From contig JABGOU010000001.1 in assembly GCA_018645325.1 (NCBI GenBank), positions 62,001-126,000 on the forward strand: a DNA stretch of 64,000 nt, given 5' to 3'. The notes below the pieces were generated by a model. It was not told the DNA's origin. It did no database searches and saw only the letters and a program-made list of their open reading frames with translations. Position numbers and translations under genes: made by a program. Each line of letters starts with the position of its first letter. Position 1 is the stretch's first letter. The DNA is from Desulfobacula sp. Lineage in GTDB: Bacteria; Desulfobacterota; Desulfobacteria; Desulfobacterales; Desulfobacteraceae. Below are positions 26,776 through 36,074 of this stretch, in pieces.

Positions 26776-27242
26776 ATTGTTGTATTGATTCAACTCAAAG
26801 TCAAGAGAATATTGTAGCTGATGTTGAAATGAACAAAGATCCCTGGTATTTGACGGTGGGTAAAACCCCCCTTGAAAGGGTCTGAAAATTGTTGTCAAAG
26901 CTACACTCTATAAGGGTTTGCAAGGATAAGGGGTCACAGGTTTTCTGGGATCCAGAGGTATTGTTGAACAAATATGTACAACCGGTAACAGCAATCTTTA
27001 AAAACCTGCCTAAGTCATTGAAATGGCAGTCTTTTTTGGCGCATGATCTGAATTTATTAACCGACATTCCCTTAAAAGTTCAAAAAGCATCCGTGAAACT
27101 TGACTTAAACAAAGCAAAGATATAAAAAGCATTTCTGGACAAAAGCGCTTAAACATGCACAGGGAAACCATTTGCTACTTTTGCAGCAACGCAGTAGATG
27201 GGTGAGTTTTCCTTCAAACACAAGTTATAAACTTTGCAGTCC
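26776..27242. other. Intergenic region, no recognised gene
   Basis: A plus-strand open frame at 26889-27125 (78 codons) has no ribosome site and no similarity I recognise. It could be a relic or chance. Otherwise I see only spacer DNA before the pqiC stop. Confidence 0.4.
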
Positions 27243-27848
27243 TTAAGGTAAGGTTTCAATAATACCCCGAACAATTTCTTGACTGAGCTTTTCCAGGCAA
27301 GTGTTCATTGCCGTGACGTATTCCATATAACCTGGGCCACCTGTGGGTTCTATCAAAGAAGACCGTCGGGTTAAAAGCCTTTTATTGTTTTCTATCTCAA
27401 CTATCCACCAGACTGATTCCAGGGTAATGGATCCTTTAGTTTCCCCTTCAAAATGCCTGATATCGATATAGAGCTGATAGGCTGGGGCAAAAGGTCTTTC
27501 CCAGGGGTAGGCGCTGACGTTGGTTGTGTTCAGCAATGCAGACAGGTTTTCAAGCAGAACCCCTGTTATCTGGGCTTCCAATGAATCCCCCCATCGGTGA
27601 AATTCATTGACGGCCAATATATTTTCTCCCTGCCGGGTAACAATTTGGGGGCGTTTTAAAAATTCCGGTATCCTGATGGGCCCCAGGCCAAGACCTTGAT
27701 GAGAAACAAGAGACTGCACGCTTGATTGTTCCTGGGAAGCATTGAAAACATAGTATACAGATTTTTGCGAAACCCCGACACATCCCCCCATAAGGACTGG
27801 TAGTAAAATTATAAAAAGTGTGTATAAACTTAAATTTTTTCGATTCAT
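27243..27848 (-). CDS. pqiC: PqiC-type outer-membrane lipoprotein
   Basis: This protein of about 201 residues has an N-terminal signal ending in a lipobox-like 'LMGGC', followed by the PqiC/DUF330 features 'GLGPIRIPEFLKRPQIVTR' and 'FHRWGDSLEAQITGVLLENL'. It is thought to anchor the PqiB barrel at the outer membrane for lipid transport. The ATG at 27848 overlaps the pqiB stop (TGATG). Confidence 0.85.
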   Translation of the reverse strand: MNRKNLSLYTLFIILLPVLMGGCVGVSQKSVYYVFNASQEQSSVQSLVSHQGLGLGPIRIPEFLKRPQIVTRQGENILAVNEFHRWGDSLEAQITGVLLENLSALLNTTNVSAYPWERPFAPAYQLYIDIRHFEGETKGSITLESVWWIVEIENNKRLLTRRSSLIEPTGGPGYMEYVTAMNTCLEKLSQEIVRGIIETLP

Positions 27849-29548
27849 CAATATTCCCTTCCTTTCCCTTTGATGATGGATTCAGGATGTCTTTCCAGAT
27901 GGTCAGCAAGTCTGCTGATGCTCTGGGCTGCCCTGGCAAATTCTTTTAAAACACGTTTCAGTTCAAAAACAACGTCTGAGTCTGATGCAGTCAATTTCTC
28001 GATTTTTCCAAGCGTGGCTATGGTTCGCTTTGATACTGTATTAATGGCAGAAGGCAGCTCTTTCTCCAACTCAGATGTTAACCCCTGTATTTGTTCAAGG
28101 CTCAGGGTAAGGGAATGGATAGCCTTTTCTAATTCGCTGGAGGAAACAATCTGGCTGATCCCATCCCCGGCTTTCCTGAAACTAATACCTGCCTCATTTA
28201 AGCTTTTAATGGTATCCAGTGTTGCTGATCCGATCTCTTCCAAAGGAATGCTTGAAAGCTTGTTTAAAAGGGCTGTCAAGTCATTGGTTAATTCGTCAAG
28301 AGATGTCGGGACTGTAGGGATCTCAATAAGATCACCATGCATTACTATTGAGGCTGGGGGGGAATTGTTAAAAAAATCTATTGCCACATACTTACCGCCA
28401 GTGATGAAGTTCCCGGTTTTAAGTTGGGCACGCAACCCATGGCTCACAAGGTTTTCAAGACCATTATGGGGTGCATCATTGTTTTTTATTAATTGTTCGA
28501 TACGTTCGGGTTCAACCTCAATCTTGACGGGAATTTTCATTCGGTTGTGTTCCCAGTCCTGCTCCAGTGTAATATCCACAACATGGCCAAAAGGAAATCC
28601 TCTGAACTCTACTGGTGCTCCGATGGAAAGGCCACGGACAGAGTTATTAAATTTTAACAAATAGTAAACTTTGTGGGTGTATCTCATGGCAATGGCATCT
28701 TCAGGAGAGTTAAATAGAGGGAAGACATCTCCCTGCTTGGCAGGTGAACCCTGTATGTTTTGATCTGGATTTGAAAAAGCCAGGCCGCCGATCATCATGG
28801 AAACCAGCGACTGGGTATCAATCCGCACCCCTTTTGCATCCATAACCATATCCAGCCCGCTTGCAAACCAGAAGCGCGTGGTGTCATAAACATTACGATC
28901 ATATGGTGCATCAATAAAAACTTTTATTTCCAGATCTTTATTTTTATCTGAAAACTGATATCCCTCCACCTGACCAACTTTAATGCCTTTAAAATATATG
29001 GGAGATCCATATTCCAGTGATCCCAACCTGGGGGCGGTTAACTGAAAATGACGTCCCGGCGTATCAGAGGTTACCACAGGCGGTATATCCAACCCTATAA
29101 AATTTAGTTTTTCCTCACCTTTTGGACCCGGATCTATGGCAATATAGATACCTGAAAACAATGTCCCAAGACCACTGACAATACCACGAGAAAACCGGGC
29201 ACGTACCACCCAGAAGCGCGTCTTTTCGGATAGATATCCTTCTGTCTCTTTGGCCAGTTGCGCCGTCACTATGATATTTTTTAAATCCGGACTGACCTTT
29301 ACTGTTTCAACCTCACCAATGGTGACATCTTTATACTTGATTTTGGTTTTACCGACTTCAACTCCTGCAGCTGATTTAAAAGTGATTGTAACAACAGGAC
29401 CTTTTTCAGTCAGTGTTTTATAAATAAGGCCTGCAGCAATAATAACGGCGACAAGCGGAATAACCCAGACAATGGATATCCCTTTTTCCCTTTGGATAAC
29501 TGCATGGGGCAGTGTATCAGACTGTACCTGTTCTTCAATTGTGTTCAT
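27848..29548 (-). CDS. pqiB: PqiB, MCE-domain lipid transport protein
   Basis: This protein of about 566 residues has one N-terminal membrane helix ('VIPLVAVIIAAGLIYKTL') and three MCE domains, starting near 'VVTITFKSAAGVEVGKT', 'LGSLEYGSPIYFKGIKVGQV' and 'VRGLSIGAPVEFRGFPFGHV', then a long C-terminal helical part. MCE proteins of this type form periplasm-spanning tubes that carry lipids between membranes. The start is set at ATG 29548, five bases after GGAGGA, overlapping the end of pqiA by 14 bases. Confidence 0.9.
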   Translation of the reverse strand: MNTIEEQVQSDTLPHAVIQREKGISIVWVIPLVAVIIAAGLIYKTLTEKGPVVTITFKSAAGVEVGKTKIKYKDVTIGEVETVKVSPDLKNIIVTAQLAKETEGYLSEKTRFWVVRARFSRGIVSGLGTLFSGIYIAIDPGPKGEEKLNFIGLDIPPVVTSDTPGRHFQLTAPRLGSLEYGSPIYFKGIKVGQVEGYQFSDKNKDLEIKVFIDAPYDRNVYDTTRFWFASGLDMVMDAKGVRIDTQSLVSMMIGGLAFSNPDQNIQGSPAKQGDVFPLFNSPEDAIAMRYTHKVYYLLKFNNSVRGLSIGAPVEFRGFPFGHVVDITLEQDWEHNRMKIPVKIEVEPERIEQLIKNNDAPHNGLENLVSHGLRAQLKTGNFITGGKYVAIDFFNNSPPASIVMHGDLIEIPTVPTSLDELTNDLTALLNKLSSIPLEEIGSATLDTIKSLNEAGISFRKAGDGISQIVSSSELEKAIHSLTLSLEQIQGLTSELEKELPSAINTVSKRTIATLGKIEKLTASDSDVVFELKRVLKEFARAAQSISRLADHLERHPESIIKGKGREY

Positions 29549-30791
29549 CGGATTCCTCCATTGCATCCCAGATCAAACGGGGATCAAAACTTTCAGCAGC
29601 CAGCATGGTTATCACCACAACAGCAGAAAAATAGACCACGCCCGGACCTGCGGCAATATTGGCAAGGGGTTCTAATTGCACGAGAGATACCAGTATGGTC
29701 ACAACAAATACATCGACCATGGACCACCGCCCGACAACTTCAGTGATTCGATAGAGACGGGTACGGTCTTTGGGTTTCCAGGTGGATTTTTTATGAACTG
29801 ATATTAAAAGGTAGACCAGAATAATTAGTTTCGTCAGAGGAATAAGTATACTGGCAACAAAAATGACCAATGCAATATGCCAGGATCCGGAAAAAAGAAA
29901 ATAAATGACACCGCTTAAAATTGTGTCTGCCTGTTCATGACCAGGTGCGCTCGTCAAGGTGACAGGAAAGATATTGGCTGGAAAATAAAGGACTGCCGCT
30001 GCAATAACCAGAGCCCAGGTCCGGCTGACACTGTTGGGTTTACGAATGTGAAGCAGTGCCTGACAACGCGGACAAGTATGATGAGCAGTCATCATCTGGG
30101 TCCGGCATAACAGTTTACAGGAGTGGCAGCCGATGAGTATAGATCCTTTTTTAGTGTTCCCGGAAAACACCTTGTTTTTAAACTGCAACCGTGTCCAGAC
30201 ATCCTCTGGATTTAAACCGGAAAGGGTTGTCGTTAATATGCAGATCAATACCATTAAAGCAAATGAAGCAAATCCAGGGATAATGGTGGCCATTTTAGCC
30301 AACTTGATCATGGAGATCAGGATGCCAAGAATATACACCTCCATCATCCCCCAGCGCTGAAGATGACGGATGGCTCGAAATATCCGGGCTGTTTTCCAGG
30401 GCATGTAACCAAACTTCATGGGAAGATAAATATAAATCAGTCCCAGTATCTGAAAAAGGGGGAGAACAAATATTGTCAGTAGCACCAGCAGGGCAATTTC
30501 AGGCATTCCCTGATGATATAGTTCCACAACACCCGTTATCAGATGGGTCTGTTGTACAAACCCTTCGATACGCATTGCAAGGAATGGATAAATATTTATG
30601 ATGACAAAAAGAATAAGGCTTGTAAATGCCAGTGCCAGGGTTCTGTCGGTTGTGTCAGGGGTACCGCTCAGAAGTTTGGCATTGCAGCGAAAACATCTTG
30701 CGATTGTTTTATCCTGCATTTTGGGAACCTGGACCAACTGACCACAGTCCTGGCAGGCGATTGTTCTATTAAAATTTTTGGGGCCAATCAT
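29535..30791 (-). CDS. pqiA: PqiA, paraquat-inducible membrane protein A
   Basis: This 418-residue membrane protein has two tandem PqiA domains, each with a cytoplasmic zinc ribbon and four membrane helices. The ribbons are visible as 'CQDCGQLVQVP'/'CFRCNAKLL' (residues 14-42) and 'CHSCKLLCRTQ'/'CPRCQALLHI' (about 200-232). It is the inner-membrane partner of the PqiB/PqiC lipid transport line and the first gene of the operon. A 186-base spacer lies before the cyclase gene. Confidence 0.9.
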   Translation of the reverse strand: MIGPKNFNRTIACQDCGQLVQVPKMQDKTIARCFRCNAKLLSGTPDTTDRTLALAFTSLILFVIINIYPFLAMRIEGFVQQTHLITGVVELYHQGMPEIALLVLLTIFVLPLFQILGLIYIYLPMKFGYMPWKTARIFRAIRHLQRWGMMEVYILGILISMIKLAKMATIIPGFASFALMVLICILTTTLSGLNPEDVWTRLQFKNKVFSGNTKKGSILIGCHSCKLLCRTQMMTAHHTCPRCQALLHIRKPNSVSRTWALVIAAAVLYFPANIFPVTLTSAPGHEQADTILSGVIYFLFSGSWHIALVIFVASILIPLTKLIILVYLLISVHKKSTWKPKDRTRLYRITEVVGRWSMVDVFVVTILVSLVQLEPLANIAAGPGVVYFSAVVVITMLAAESFDPRLIWDAMEESDEHN

Positions 30792-30977
30792 TGCTTTTCC
30801 AAAAAATTTTACAATTATTCAACACTGAAAATAATCAAATATTAAGAGATCCGATCTTTAAAAGCAACCCTCATTAAAGAATATCCTGCAATTGATTCTT
30901 CCCTATAAAGTTAGACATAGGTTAATTCACTTTGTGGTATTGGAATAGTTTAGATTCGCCTAAACTTATCAATCGGG

Positions 30978-32882
30978 TTATTTGTATTTTTCGATCTTTT
31001 TTAACATTTCCACAAATTTTTTCGTTTGAACTGGATCTTTATAAGGCAATCTTTGTTCCCACTTTTCATGCAGAATATTCTTATTTTCTTTTAAAACTTT
31101 TTTTGCAGCGATCTTAAATTGTTCTTTCATCCCTTTTGCATCGTAAGATGCTGCCATCAAAAAGTGTGATGGCCAGAAACCCGGATCCTGATCAACCGCC
31201 TTTTCAAGATTTAAAATGGCATTATCATAATCCGCTGTCAAAAAATATGCATGCCCCAGGCCATACAAATACCAGACAGGATATTTCGGATCCAGACGCA
31301 TGGCCTTGGTAATTAAGTCAATCCCCTGTTCAGGATTATTTGAATAGGTCAGCAACTCTCCATAAGTGGCCAGCCATTCAGCATTATTCGGATCAAGGGC
31401 AATTGCTTTTTTTATCTTTTCAATGCCGGCCTCATGCTGCTTTGTCCACAGATAATAATGGGCCATTTCGCTGTAACCCGACGGTTCTTCCGGATTGATT
31501 TCGATGGCTTTTTGAGCCCACTCATAGACTTTATCTAAAATCGCCTGATCTTTGTCCGGTCCAAAAATCCATTGTGTAAAATAAGTTTTCCCCATTGCTG
31601 AGTAAGCTTTTGCAAAATTCGGATCCAGCCGGATGGCTTCTATAAGAATTTTCCTTCCTTTTTCCAATTTTCCAAGATCTATTGTGTTGCACAAATCCTT
31701 TGCCTTGAGATAGTAATCATAGGCTTCAAGATTATCGGTTTTCTTCACCATGATCCGTTTTTTATCAAAACTGGTTACCTGGACGGCCAGAGCAGTGACA
31801 ATTTTTTTACGCACCTCATCTTGAACCGTAAAAATATCCTTGAAGTCACGGTCATATCGTTCAGCCCATACATGTCCCTCTGTTTTTGAATCAATGAGCT
31901 GTGCTGTAATCCGAACACGGTCACCCACCTTTCTGACACTGCCTTCCAGAATATATTTTACGCCCAGTTCACGTCCGATCTGATCAATTTTTACATTTTT
32001 TCCTTTATAAAAAAACACTGAATTACGGGCAATGACAAAAAGACCTGAAACCTTGGAAAGATCTGTGATCAAATCCTCTGTAAGCCCATCTGAAAAGTAT
32101 TCCTGTTCTGTGTCACCACTCATATTCATAAAGGGTAAAACAGCAATGGACGGCTTGTCCGGTATACTTAAACTCATTAATTTTTGTTTGATAATCTTCC
32201 GGCGTTCCGTGTGATTAAAAGAGGTATAATTCTTTAAATAAATATTGATACCGCCAATCAATATGAATAAAACAAGCCCTATAGCCAACCATTTTTTCCG
32301 TTTATATTGCGGATTATCTTTTATACATTTGTATTTTAGTTTTCCAGCTAAAGCAGGATCGGTAAGAACTCTGTACACAGGAACTGGGTCAATAATATTT
32401 TTCAATTCCTGATTTCCTAAAAACTCATATCCTAAAGACAATTTGTTTTTTATCTGATCATAAATCGACCCGGAAATGCAAATACCAGCGCCTTGGGCAA
32501 TACTTTCAAGCCTTGCGGCAATATTAATACCGTCTCCATAAATGCGTTCATCATCCTCAATAATATCGCCCAGGTTAATCCCAATTCTGAACTCCATTTT
32601 TCGATTATCTGGAAAATCTTTATTATGTTTTTGCAGCACATTTTGGATTTCTACAGAACATTGGACTGCATCTATAACACTTGAAAATTCAGATAGAATA
32701 TTGTCACCGGGAGAATCGACTACCCGGCCATGGTGGGCTAAAATTTTTTGAAAAAGCAATTCCCGACAGGATTTGATGGCCTTTATCGTTTCGACCTCAT
32801 TATCAGCCATGAGCCGGCTATACCCTTTAACATCAGTTGAAACAATGGCCGCAAGTCTTCGTTTTACCTTCCCGCCGTCCAT
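30978..32882 (-). CDS. Adenylate/guanylate cyclase with TolB-like and TPR domains
   Basis: The 634-residue protein starts with a class III cyclase domain (residues 1-170: 'LAAIVSTDVKGYSRLM', 'VVDSPGDNILSEFSSV', 'GINLGDIIEDDERIYGDGIN'), in which both metal-binding Asp residues are present. A single membrane helix follows near 197-217. After it comes a TolB N-terminal-like domain ('PSIAVLPFMNMSGDTEQEYF', 'ELGVKYILEGSVRKVGDRV') and at least four TPR units. This arrangement is common in proteobacterial cyclases and suggests cAMP production tuned by a protein-binding region. It stands alone, without an operon partner. Confidence 0.9.
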   Translation of the reverse strand: MDGGKVKRRLAAIVSTDVKGYSRLMADNEVETIKAIKSCRELLFQKILAHHGRVVDSPGDNILSEFSSVIDAVQCSVEIQNVLQKHNKDFPDNRKMEFRIGINLGDIIEDDERIYGDGINIAARLESIAQGAGICISGSIYDQIKNKLSLGYEFLGNQELKNIIDPVPVYRVLTDPALAGKLKYKCIKDNPQYKRKKWLAIGLVLFILIGGINIYLKNYTSFNHTERRKIIKQKLMSLSIPDKPSIAVLPFMNMSGDTEQEYFSDGLTEDLITDLSKVSGLFVIARNSVFFYKGKNVKIDQIGRELGVKYILEGSVRKVGDRVRITAQLIDSKTEGHVWAERYDRDFKDIFTVQDEVRKKIVTALAVQVTSFDKKRIMVKKTDNLEAYDYYLKAKDLCNTIDLGKLEKGRKILIEAIRLDPNFAKAYSAMGKTYFTQWIFGPDKDQAILDKVYEWAQKAIEINPEEPSGYSEMAHYYLWTKQHEAGIEKIKKAIALDPNNAEWLATYGELLTYSNNPEQGIDLITKAMRLDPKYPVWYLYGLGHAYFLTADYDNAILNLEKAVDQDPGFWPSHFLMAASYDAKGMKEQFKIAAKKVLKENKNILHEKWEQRLPYKDPVQTKKFVEMLKKIEKYK

Positions 32883-33105
32883 ATAGGTTCCTTTTTAAAC
32901 AGATATGTCATATGAAACGAAAATTATAGTAATAAATTTATCTGCAAATAACAAGAGACCCTATAGGCAATGGATTCTTTTTACAACCAATGACACTAAA
33001 TGTCTTTAAAAACAAAACTTTACAAATATGAATTCTGTTTTATTTTTAGGATATATCCTGTGAGTCAGTTAATTATTCATCACATCTTTCATAGGAGAAA
33101 TTATT

Positions 33106-33195
33106 ATGTATAACAAAAATCAAATCTGTGAAAAAATCAGAAAAACATATCCAGATATCGGAGAGTGCGGGATCAACCAGCTAAAACATTGTTAA
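33106..33195 (+). pseudogene. Truncated small protein gene (internal deletion likely)
   Basis: A good ribosome site (AGGAGA) precedes ATG 33106. The 29-residue product begins 'NQICEKIRKTYPDIGECGI', resembling the N-terminus of a small family of about 80 residues often seen in Desulfo- and Geobacter-type genomes, then jumps to 'NQLKHC' and stops. The sequence after 'ECG' looks like the end of that family, so an internal deletion is likely. The family recall is from memory. Confidence 0.5.
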
Positions 33196-33206
33196 GGAGA
33201 AAAATA

Positions 33207-33377
33207 ATGGAAGCTGAAAAAATATGTCCGGAATGCAATGGTAAAAAAATTATTGAAGGGTTATGCTAATGCAATATGGAATGGCGAAGTAATGAAGGTG
33301 AAAACGGGTGGGACGACTGCCGATTCGATGCTGACCATGAATGTCCGACCTGTTCGGGTAACGGTTTTATTGATTAA
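33207..33377 (+). pseudogene. Small zinc-ribbon protein gene broken by one in-frame TAA
   Basis: ATG 33207 is preceded by AAGGAG. The frame reads 'KICPECNGKKIIEGLC', TAA at 33267-33269 (codon 21), then continues in the same frame for 35 codons as 'CNMEWRSNEGENGWDDC' and 'HECPTCSGNGFID' to TAA 33375-33377. The CxxC pairs on both sides of the stop fit a single zinc-ribbon protein of 56 residues. TAA is not a selenocysteine or pyrrolysine codon. Confidence 0.7.
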
Positions 33378-33395
33378 GAGTCCTTTAAAAAAATT

Positions 33396-33440
33396 ATAGG
33401 GGATGGTTTTTCCATCCCCTATGGAAGTTTTAAAAATTTT
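33396..33440 (+). terminator. Strong hairpin terminator
   Basis: ATAGGGGATGG (33396-33406) pairs perfectly with CCATCCCCTAT (33412-33422) around a five-base loop, and a T run follows. It ends the two small plus-strand genes and may also serve the minus-strand small gene. Confidence 0.85.
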
Positions 33441-33454
33441 TTTGTCCCCGTTTA

Positions 33455-33619
33455 TTATTTACCACAAGAACAATCACATTGGGCCCGTTGCATATTACAA
33501 ACGGATTCGTGTTCACCCTTATCAGTGCATTCAAAATATTCCTGGTTGCATTTAATTGAGCAACTCATATCTTTTTTCTCAGATTTTTTTCCATGATACC
33601 CTCCCCTTGGGCAATACAT
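33455..33619 (-). CDS. Small Cys-rich protein, 54 residues
   Basis: The product holds eight Cys in 54 residues, with 'SCSIKCNQEYFEC' and 'CNMQRAQCDCSCGK'. Such spacing suits metal binding or a disulfide-linked fold. The ATG at 33619 was chosen because AAGGA lies about ten bases upstream; a TTG at 33637 is a possible longer start. I do not recognise the family. Confidence 0.6.
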   Translation of the reverse strand: MYCPRGGYHGKKSEKKDMSCSIKCNQEYFECTDKGEHESVCNMQRAQCDCSCGK

Positions 33620-33942
33620 TTTAATATTTTCCTTCAAATACTATAGATAATAAATCAAATCGATTGCCCTGGTTTTTTCATTTATGGTCTTTTCCGAAGC
33701 TGATATTTTTATCGGGATTCGGATAGCTATAAAATAACCATTCACTTTTATTTATCAAACTTTAATTTGCCAGCAAAACAAAAGCTGTCAATCGACTATG
33801 CAATTTTATTGTGATTGAATTGCGCGTCATTGAATTGATATGTTCAGAGAATAAATTTGACTTTGTCTGTGGGGTGTATATTTTGTAACTTAAATGGACG
33901 CTTGTGTTTTTCAACTTATTTATTTTAACTTTAGGAGGAAAT
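33620..33942 (+). promoter_or_regulatory. Spacer with promoter candidate for the zinc-repeat gene
   Basis: The spacer has no gene. TTGACT (33857-33862) and TATTTT (33879-33884), 16 bases apart, form a plausible promoter about 60 bases upstream of the start at 33943. Confidence 0.4.
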
Positions 33943-34173
33943 ATGACTTCTTATACCTGTAAATCATGTGGAAAAATATCATCAGAGGGCGGGCATCTGT
34001 GTGATCCTACAGCTGCTGGAGAGATATATAGCTGTGAAAGCTGTGGCCAGCAGGCTAAAAAGAAAAAACATCTTTGCAAACCCAAGGTAGCAGAATTTAA
34101 GTTTTTCTGTGGCGGTTGTGGAAGGGGTGCTGCTAAAGAAGATGATGTATGTGATCCAAAGCCAATGAAATAA
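33943..34173 (+). CDS. Small protein with three zinc-knuckle repeats
   Basis: This 76-residue protein is built of three copies of a CxxCG-x(9-10)-[LV]C-[DK]P unit: 'YTCKSCGKISSEGGHLCDP', 'YSCESCGQQAKKKKHLCKP' and 'FFCGGCGRGAAKEDDVCDP'. Each unit has three Cys. It is probably a metal-binding small protein, perhaps for nucleic acid or metal storage. ATG 33943 follows AGGAGG by four bases; an upstream in-frame start at 33904 has no ribosome site. Confidence 0.8.
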   Translation: MTSYTCKSCGKISSEGGHLCDPTAAGEIYSCESCGQQAKKKKHLCKPKVAEFKFFCGGCGRGAAKEDDVCDPKPMK

Positions 34174-34252
34174 AAGACCAAAATCAGATGGACCTCTCAG
34201 GCCAATAGACGCAAAGGGAATCATTAAAAAGCTGTTGTTTTAAAATATTAGA

Positions 34253-34282
34253 GGGCTGTCTTCTAAACAAAAAGGACAGCCC
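34253..34282. terminator. Hairpin between convergent genes
   Basis: GGGCTGTC (34253-34260) pairs with GACAGCCC (34275-34282). It lies between the zinc-repeat gene and hcp, which face each other, and can serve both. Confidence 0.65.
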
Positions 34283-34294
34283 CGTAAAATTCAA

Positions 34295-35923
34295 TCAGTT
34301 TAAAATTGCAGCAAGATCCTCATCCGGAGTCGTTATCGGTTTGATATCAAACAGCTTTACAAGGGTTTCCAGGATATTGGGAGTTAAAAATGCCGGCAGG
34401 GATGGACCCAGACGAATATTTTTTATCCCCAGGTGAAGGAGTGCCAGGAGAACACATACAGCCTTTTGCTCATACCAGGAAATTATTAATGACAATGGCA
34501 GTTCATTTAAGCCGACATTAAACTCTTTTGCCAGTGCTGCTGCAATTTGAATAGAAGAATAAGAATCATTGCATTGACCTGCATCTAAAAGTCTTGGGAT
34601 ACCGCCTATATCCCCAAGATCTTTATCAAAAAACCTGTATTTACCACAGGCACAGGTCAGAATAACGCAATCCTTTGGCACTTTTTCAACAAACTCTGTG
34701 TAATAATTTCTACCCGGCTTTGCACCATCACAACCTGCCACAAGGAAAAAATGCCTTATATCACCGGCTTTAACCGATTCAACAACTTTATCAGCAACAT
34801 TGAGCACGGCATTCCTGGCAAACCCTACCATTGCCTCCCCAATAACTTTATCTTCGGTAAACCCGGGAAGACTAAGCGCTCGATCAATAACGGGCTTGAA
34901 ATTCAAATCGGAAATATGTGGAATTCCCGGCCATCCGACCATCCCGGATGTAAACAAATTGTCATGATATGATTTTTGAGGTCTTTGAATACAATTGGTG
35001 GTCATCAGAATTGCTCCTGGGAAATCTGCAAACTCTTTGATCTGCTTTTGCCAGGCAGTTCCAAACTGTCCATAAAAATGTTTGTATTTCTTTAATTCAG
35101 GATATCCATGGGTTGACAGCATTTCACCGTGGGTATAAATATTTATACCTTTCCCTTGCGTCTGCTTCAAAAGTTCTTCAAGATCTTTTAAGTCGTGCCC
35201 GGAAACCAGTATGGCCTTGCCTTTTTTATAGCCCAATGTCACCTTTGTCGGAACGGGATGCCCGTATATTCCAGTATTCCCGGCATCCAGCAGTTCCATA
35301 GCTTTTAAAGCAGCCTCACCGCATTTAAGGGTCAAGCCCAGCCAGTCTTCCAATGCTAAATCCGTTCTCTGAATTGCTGCAAGCCCTTCATGAACATATG
35401 CAAAAACACTATCATCCATCTTTCCTAAAATATAAGCATGGTCTGCATATGCACTTACACCTTTAATGCCATAAAGAACCGTGTGTTTTAATGAAAGGAT
35501 ATCAGGATTATCAGCCGGATATGTTTTGATCCCGACCATTTCTCCCTGTTTAACCAGTTCTTCCAGGTTAGCTCCTGGTGTAAAGCAGGTAGCACCTTCA
35601 AGATAATCAACACTTTTGCCACTATCCTTGATTCTTGTCTTTAAATCCTCACGCAAAGATACAGCTTCATGGATCAGCTGTGAAAATCTTTCAGGATCAA
35701 AGTCAACGTTTGTTAATGTAGAAAATGCAGCTTGAACCGTAAAAACACCTGTTTTTTCATCTATGATATTTTGTTTACGTGCATCAAGTGCCACCTGGGA
35801 CAATCCCATTAACGTATATAGCAGCAAATCCTGTAATGCCGCCACATCAGGTTGCTTACCGCAAACGCCCTGGATAGTACAACCCGTTCCCTTAAAGGTT
35901 TGTTCACATTGGTAACAAAACAT
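34295..35923 (-). CDS. hcp: Hybrid-cluster protein / hydroxylamine reductase, class I
   Basis: The 542-residue protein starts 'MFCYQCEQTFKGTGCTIQGVC' (given here as Cx2Cx8Cx5C at residues 3-21), the 4Fe-4S binding pattern of class I Hcp from strict anaerobes. Further cluster ligands are visible in 'HGEMLSTHGYPELKKYKH', 'TTNCIQRPQKSY' and 'ILTCACGKYRFFDKDLG'. The enzyme reduces hydroxylamine and is now linked mostly to nitric oxide detoxification. The ribosome site AAGGAGG is strong. No hcr reductase gene is adjacent. Confidence 0.95.
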   Translation of the reverse strand: MFCYQCEQTFKGTGCTIQGVCGKQPDVAALQDLLLYTLMGLSQVALDARKQNIIDEKTGVFTVQAAFSTLTNVDFDPERFSQLIHEAVSLREDLKTRIKDSGKSVDYLEGATCFTPGANLEELVKQGEMVGIKTYPADNPDILSLKHTVLYGIKGVSAYADHAYILGKMDDSVFAYVHEGLAAIQRTDLALEDWLGLTLKCGEAALKAMELLDAGNTGIYGHPVPTKVTLGYKKGKAILVSGHDLKDLEELLKQTQGKGINIYTHGEMLSTHGYPELKKYKHFYGQFGTAWQKQIKEFADFPGAILMTTNCIQRPQKSYHDNLFTSGMVGWPGIPHISDLNFKPVIDRALSLPGFTEDKVIGEAMVGFARNAVLNVADKVVESVKAGDIRHFFLVAGCDGAKPGRNYYTEFVEKVPKDCVILTCACGKYRFFDKDLGDIGGIPRLLDAGQCNDSYSSIQIAAALAKEFNVGLNELPLSLIISWYEQKAVCVLLALLHLGIKNIRLGPSLPAFLTPNILETLVKLFDIKPITTPDEDLAAILN

Positions 35924-36074
35924 GGTGTATTCCCTCCTTAATGTTTTTCTTCATAATTAAAGCCTATACCGATAGTATTTTTAAAAAAATATCCTTCTAT
36001 TTCTCAGGTTCAAAAAATCATCATACGCTGATGTTCTATTTATGGCCAACTCCTTAAAAATCAAATCATTGCTT

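Noticed and set aside
26889-27125. 78-codon plus-strand frame downstream of the fic boxes
   Set aside because: No ribosome site and no recognisable similarity; kept only as a note in the spacer entry.
27870-28664. 264-codon open frame opposite pqiB
   Set aside because: It is antisense to a conserved MCE gene and has a low-complexity Ser-rich product typical of a shadow frame.
33267-33269. Recoded stop (selenocysteine or pyrrolysine) in the zinc-ribbon gene
   Set aside because: The codon is TAA, which is not used for either amino acid, so a nonsense mutation is the simpler reading.
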